A stretch of 15,040 nt of DNA, from assembly GCA_945873015.1 (NCBI GenBank), contig CAMCBY010000039.1, forward strand, positions 1-15,040, in the 5' to 3' direction. Shown one piece after another: positions 13,598 to 15,040 of this stretch. The notes beneath the pieces are model-generated. The model saw only the letters and a program-made list of their open reading frames with translations. It was not told the DNA's origin and searched no databases. The position numbers were made by a program, and so were the translations under genes. Origin of the DNA: Klebsiella pneumoniae. Lineage in GTDB: Bacteria; Pseudomonadota; Gammaproteobacteria; Ga0077536. Every line of letters starts with the position of its first letter. Within the stretch, counting starts at the first letter, position 1.

Positions 13598-14473
13598 TCA
13601 AAGCTTCGCGATCAGGGCGCTCGCGTTGCTTTCTATGACCTGTTTGTACTCCGCTGCATTGTCGGCAAACGCGCCGATGATGACTTGGTCAACACCGAGG
13701 TCGGCGAAACGTTTAACTTCATCCAGCGTGACCGGCACGCCGAGGCCAGGCGAGACGGCGTAGTGCAGCTTGCTGGCATCGCGACCCGCAGCGTCGGCAA
13801 AGCGTTTGATGTTGGCCATATGAACGCGGGCGCTTTCGGGCGTAACGTTCACTCCCCACCAGCCATCGCCGACCTCCCCCACACGCCGCAAAGCCGGCTC
13901 GCTTTCGCCACCGAAAATAATCGGCGGATGCGGCTTCTGCACCGGTTTTGGAAATGAGCGCACCGGTTCGAAGCGCACGAACTCACCTTGATGTGCGCTC
14001 TCGGCTTCGGTCCAGACCTTTTTCATGGCGGCGAGATAATCGCGGGTGCGTTCGGCCCGTTTTGGCCACGATACGCCCAATGCATCGAACTCCTCGCGCA
14101 GCCAGCCTATGCCGACACCGAAGTCAAACCGCCCGCCCGACAGCTTGTCGAGACTCGCCACTTCTTTGGCCAAGGTCAGCGGCTGACGCTCGGGGACCAG
14201 ACAGATACCCGTGCCGAGACGAATCTTGCTGGTCACGGCAGCAGCGTAGGTCAAGGCCAGGAACGGATCGAGAATGTCTATCTCCAGAGTCGCGAACGGC
14301 ATCCGTCCGTTCTGCGTATAGGGATAGGTCGAAGCATATTTCTCAATCAACACGATGTGTTCCGGTGCCCACAGCGAGTAATAACCGCAGGCCTCCGTGC
14401 TGACAGCGATTTGTTTGATGACGTCAGGGTCGGCGGCGGCACCGATACCAACGGCGAAAAATCCGATTTTCAT
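13598..14473 (-). CDS. LLM-class (luciferase-like, F420-type) oxidoreductase
   Basis: This 291-residue TIM-barrel protein belongs to the bacterial luciferase-like superfamily. The start MKIGFFAVGIG is preceded by GAGGAG, 8 nt before the ATG at 14473. Family features are SLWAPEHIVL (33-42), the KIRLGTGICLVP strand (83-94), the flavin-site segment LDKLSGGRFDFGVGIGW (108-124), EEFDALGV, and PIIFGGESEPALRR (about 183-197). Length and motifs fit the TIGR03619-type F420-dependent group. F420 use in Gammaproteobacteria is uncommon, so FMN is a real alternative cofactor. It lies 46 nt downstream of a PQQ-dependent alcohol dehydrogenase on the same strand, probably one transcript, which hints at a role in alcohol or aldehyde oxidation. 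The substrate is unknown. Confidence 0.82.
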   Translation of the reverse strand: MKIGFFAVGIGAAADPDVIKQIAVSTEACGYYSLWAPEHIVLIEKYASTYPYTQNGRMPFATLEIDILDPFLALTYAAAVTSKIRLGTGICLVPERQPLTLAKEVASLDKLSGGRFDFGVGIGWLREEFDALGVSWPKRAERTRDYLAAMKKVWTEAESAHQGEFVRFEPVRSFPKPVQKPHPPIIFGGESEPALRRVGEVGDGWWGVNVTPESARVHMANIKRFADAAGRDASKLHYAVSPGLGVPVTLDEVKRFADLGVDQVIIGAFADNAAEYKQVIESNASALIAKL

Positions 14474-14519
14474 AAGGCGCGCTCCTCGGGGTTTGTGTGC
14501 AACGGCATGGGATGGGTGG

Positions 14520-15040
14520 TTATTTTTTGGCGCTCGTCACGGCGGCGCGGGCTTGGTGGCGAATGTAATGCATGAGGCCATCGATATCGACATCACTCAA
14601 ATCGCGAAAGCGCGGCATGCCGTTGGCGAGCAAGGCACCGTCAACAACCACTCCCCTCAAAGCGGCGTGGGTGGTCGCCAGCGGGGACTCACGCAGATCG
14701 GGCGCCAGACCGCCCGACACCACACCGCCGCCGTGACACAGCACGCAGGCATGGGAATAGAGATTTTTGCCGTGGGCTACTTTCGCGCTATCGAGTTTGA
14801 AGTCCGCCGGATCGAGCGGCTGGGCGAATGCCGGCGGTGGGGAATTCGGCACGGCCTGTTTGCCATCCAGCGTAAAGGTGAACAAACGACGCGGGTGGGT
14901 TTTGTATTTCCAGCCATGCTGGGCCGCCAGCGTGCCGGCAATCAGACCACCGCCGCCCCAACCGACCAGCAGCGAAACGTATTGTTTGCCGTCAACGCTA
15001 TAGGTGATGGGTGCAGAAGAAATGCCGAGGCCGAGATTTT
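14520..15040 (-). CDS. PQQ-dependent (quinohemoprotein) alcohol dehydrogenase, C-terminal 172 residues, partial
   Basis: The frame is open from the right window edge, where codons begin at 15038, and ends in TAA at 14520-14522. The first visible part (GLGISSAPITYSVDGKQYVSLLVGWGG) is the last beta-propeller blade region of PQQ alcohol dehydrogenases. A linker with LFTFTLDGKQAVP follows. Next is a cytochrome c domain with heme motif CVLCH, a PDLR segment, and a GMPRF segment whose Met is the likely axial ligand. The fusion of a PQQ propeller to a C-terminal heme c defines the type II/III quinohemoproteins, periplasmic enzymes that pass electrons from alcohols to the respiratory chain. The propeller, signal peptide and PQQ-binding residues are outside the window. 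A TTG at 14885 is an internal codon, not a start. The LLM oxidoreductase gene follows. Confidence 0.87.
   Translation of the reverse strand, partial: NLGLGISSAPITYSVDGKQYVSLLVGWGGGGLIAGTLAAQHGWKYKTHPRRLFTFTLDGKQAVPNSPPPAFAQPLDPADFKLDSAKVAHGKNLYSHACVLCHGGGVVSGGLAPDLRESPLATTHAALRGVVVDGALLANGMPRFRDLSDVDIDGLMHYIRHQARAAVTSAKK

Noticed and set aside
13487..13957. 156-codon plus-strand frame overlapping the end of the LLM gene
   Set aside because: It starts within the 13460-13489 hairpin, runs antisense to the LLM oxidoreductase and has no family resemblance.
1..15040. CRISPR arrays, tRNA or rRNA genes, toxin-antitoxin or phage defence genes
   Set aside because: None was seen: there are no regularly spaced direct repeats, no cloverleaf-like segments noticed, and every long gene has a metabolic, transport or envelope assignment.

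Overview
The window is about 15 kb of GC-rich bacterial chromosome. It most resembles a gammaproteobacterium: it has REP palindromes with a GTAG head, a PotFGHI/Spu-type polyamine locus, a YeeE/TusA sulfur pair, a DUF4124 protein and an RTX protein. The genus cannot be told from the sequence alone. Most genes look like ordinary chromosomal functions. The clearly mobile parts are an IS110-family end at the left edge and three REP palindromes.

Layout. 1-132 (-) is the N-terminus of an IS110 transposase, cut by the window edge. Upstream of it, 133-371 is a structured non-coding stretch where IS110 elements usually carry their bridge RNA. It abuts an inverted REP pair (372-453). 450-1659 (-) is a candidate two-gene unit: a 39-codon small ORF followed by a YeeE/TsuA-type thiosulfate permease. 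A TusA-family sulfur carrier is transcribed divergently (1832-2059, +). 2072-2563 (-) is an exported DUF4124 protein. 2829-4211 (+) is a CAP-domain protein with RTX repeats and a type I secretion C-terminus.

4418-13027 (+) is the main block, a polyamine uptake and catabolism locus. It encodes a putrescine/omega-amino-acid aminotransferase (SpuC-like), a substrate-binding lipoprotein (PotF-like), an ABC ATPase (PotG), two permeases (PotH, PotI), a gamma-glutamylpolyamine synthetase (PuuA/SpuI-like), a class I glutamine amidotransferase of the GuaA-like type, and a cation diffusion facilitator. From potF onward the genes are packed with 1-nt, ATGA, GTGA or 23-nt junctions, and five of the seven use GTG starts. 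A reasonable reading is that polyamines are imported by PotFGHI and then either transaminated by the SpuC-like enzyme or gamma-glutamylated by the PuuA-like enzyme. The amidotransferase may remove the glutamyl group or supply ammonia. The coupled CDF metal exporter is the unexpected member.

13146-13439 (+) is a small ABM-fold protein. 13598-15040 (-) holds a luciferase-like (LLM/F420-type) oxidoreductase downstream of the C-terminal, cytochrome c-bearing end of a PQQ-dependent alcohol dehydrogenase that runs off the right edge. A strong hairpin at 13460-13489 separates these convergent units.

The observations most worth a second look are the candidate IS110 bridge RNA next to a REP pair, the REP heads that supply the stop codons of two unrelated genes, the small ORF ahead of the sulfur permease, the structured 70-nt element before potF, and the GTGA-coupled CDF gene in the polyamine operon.
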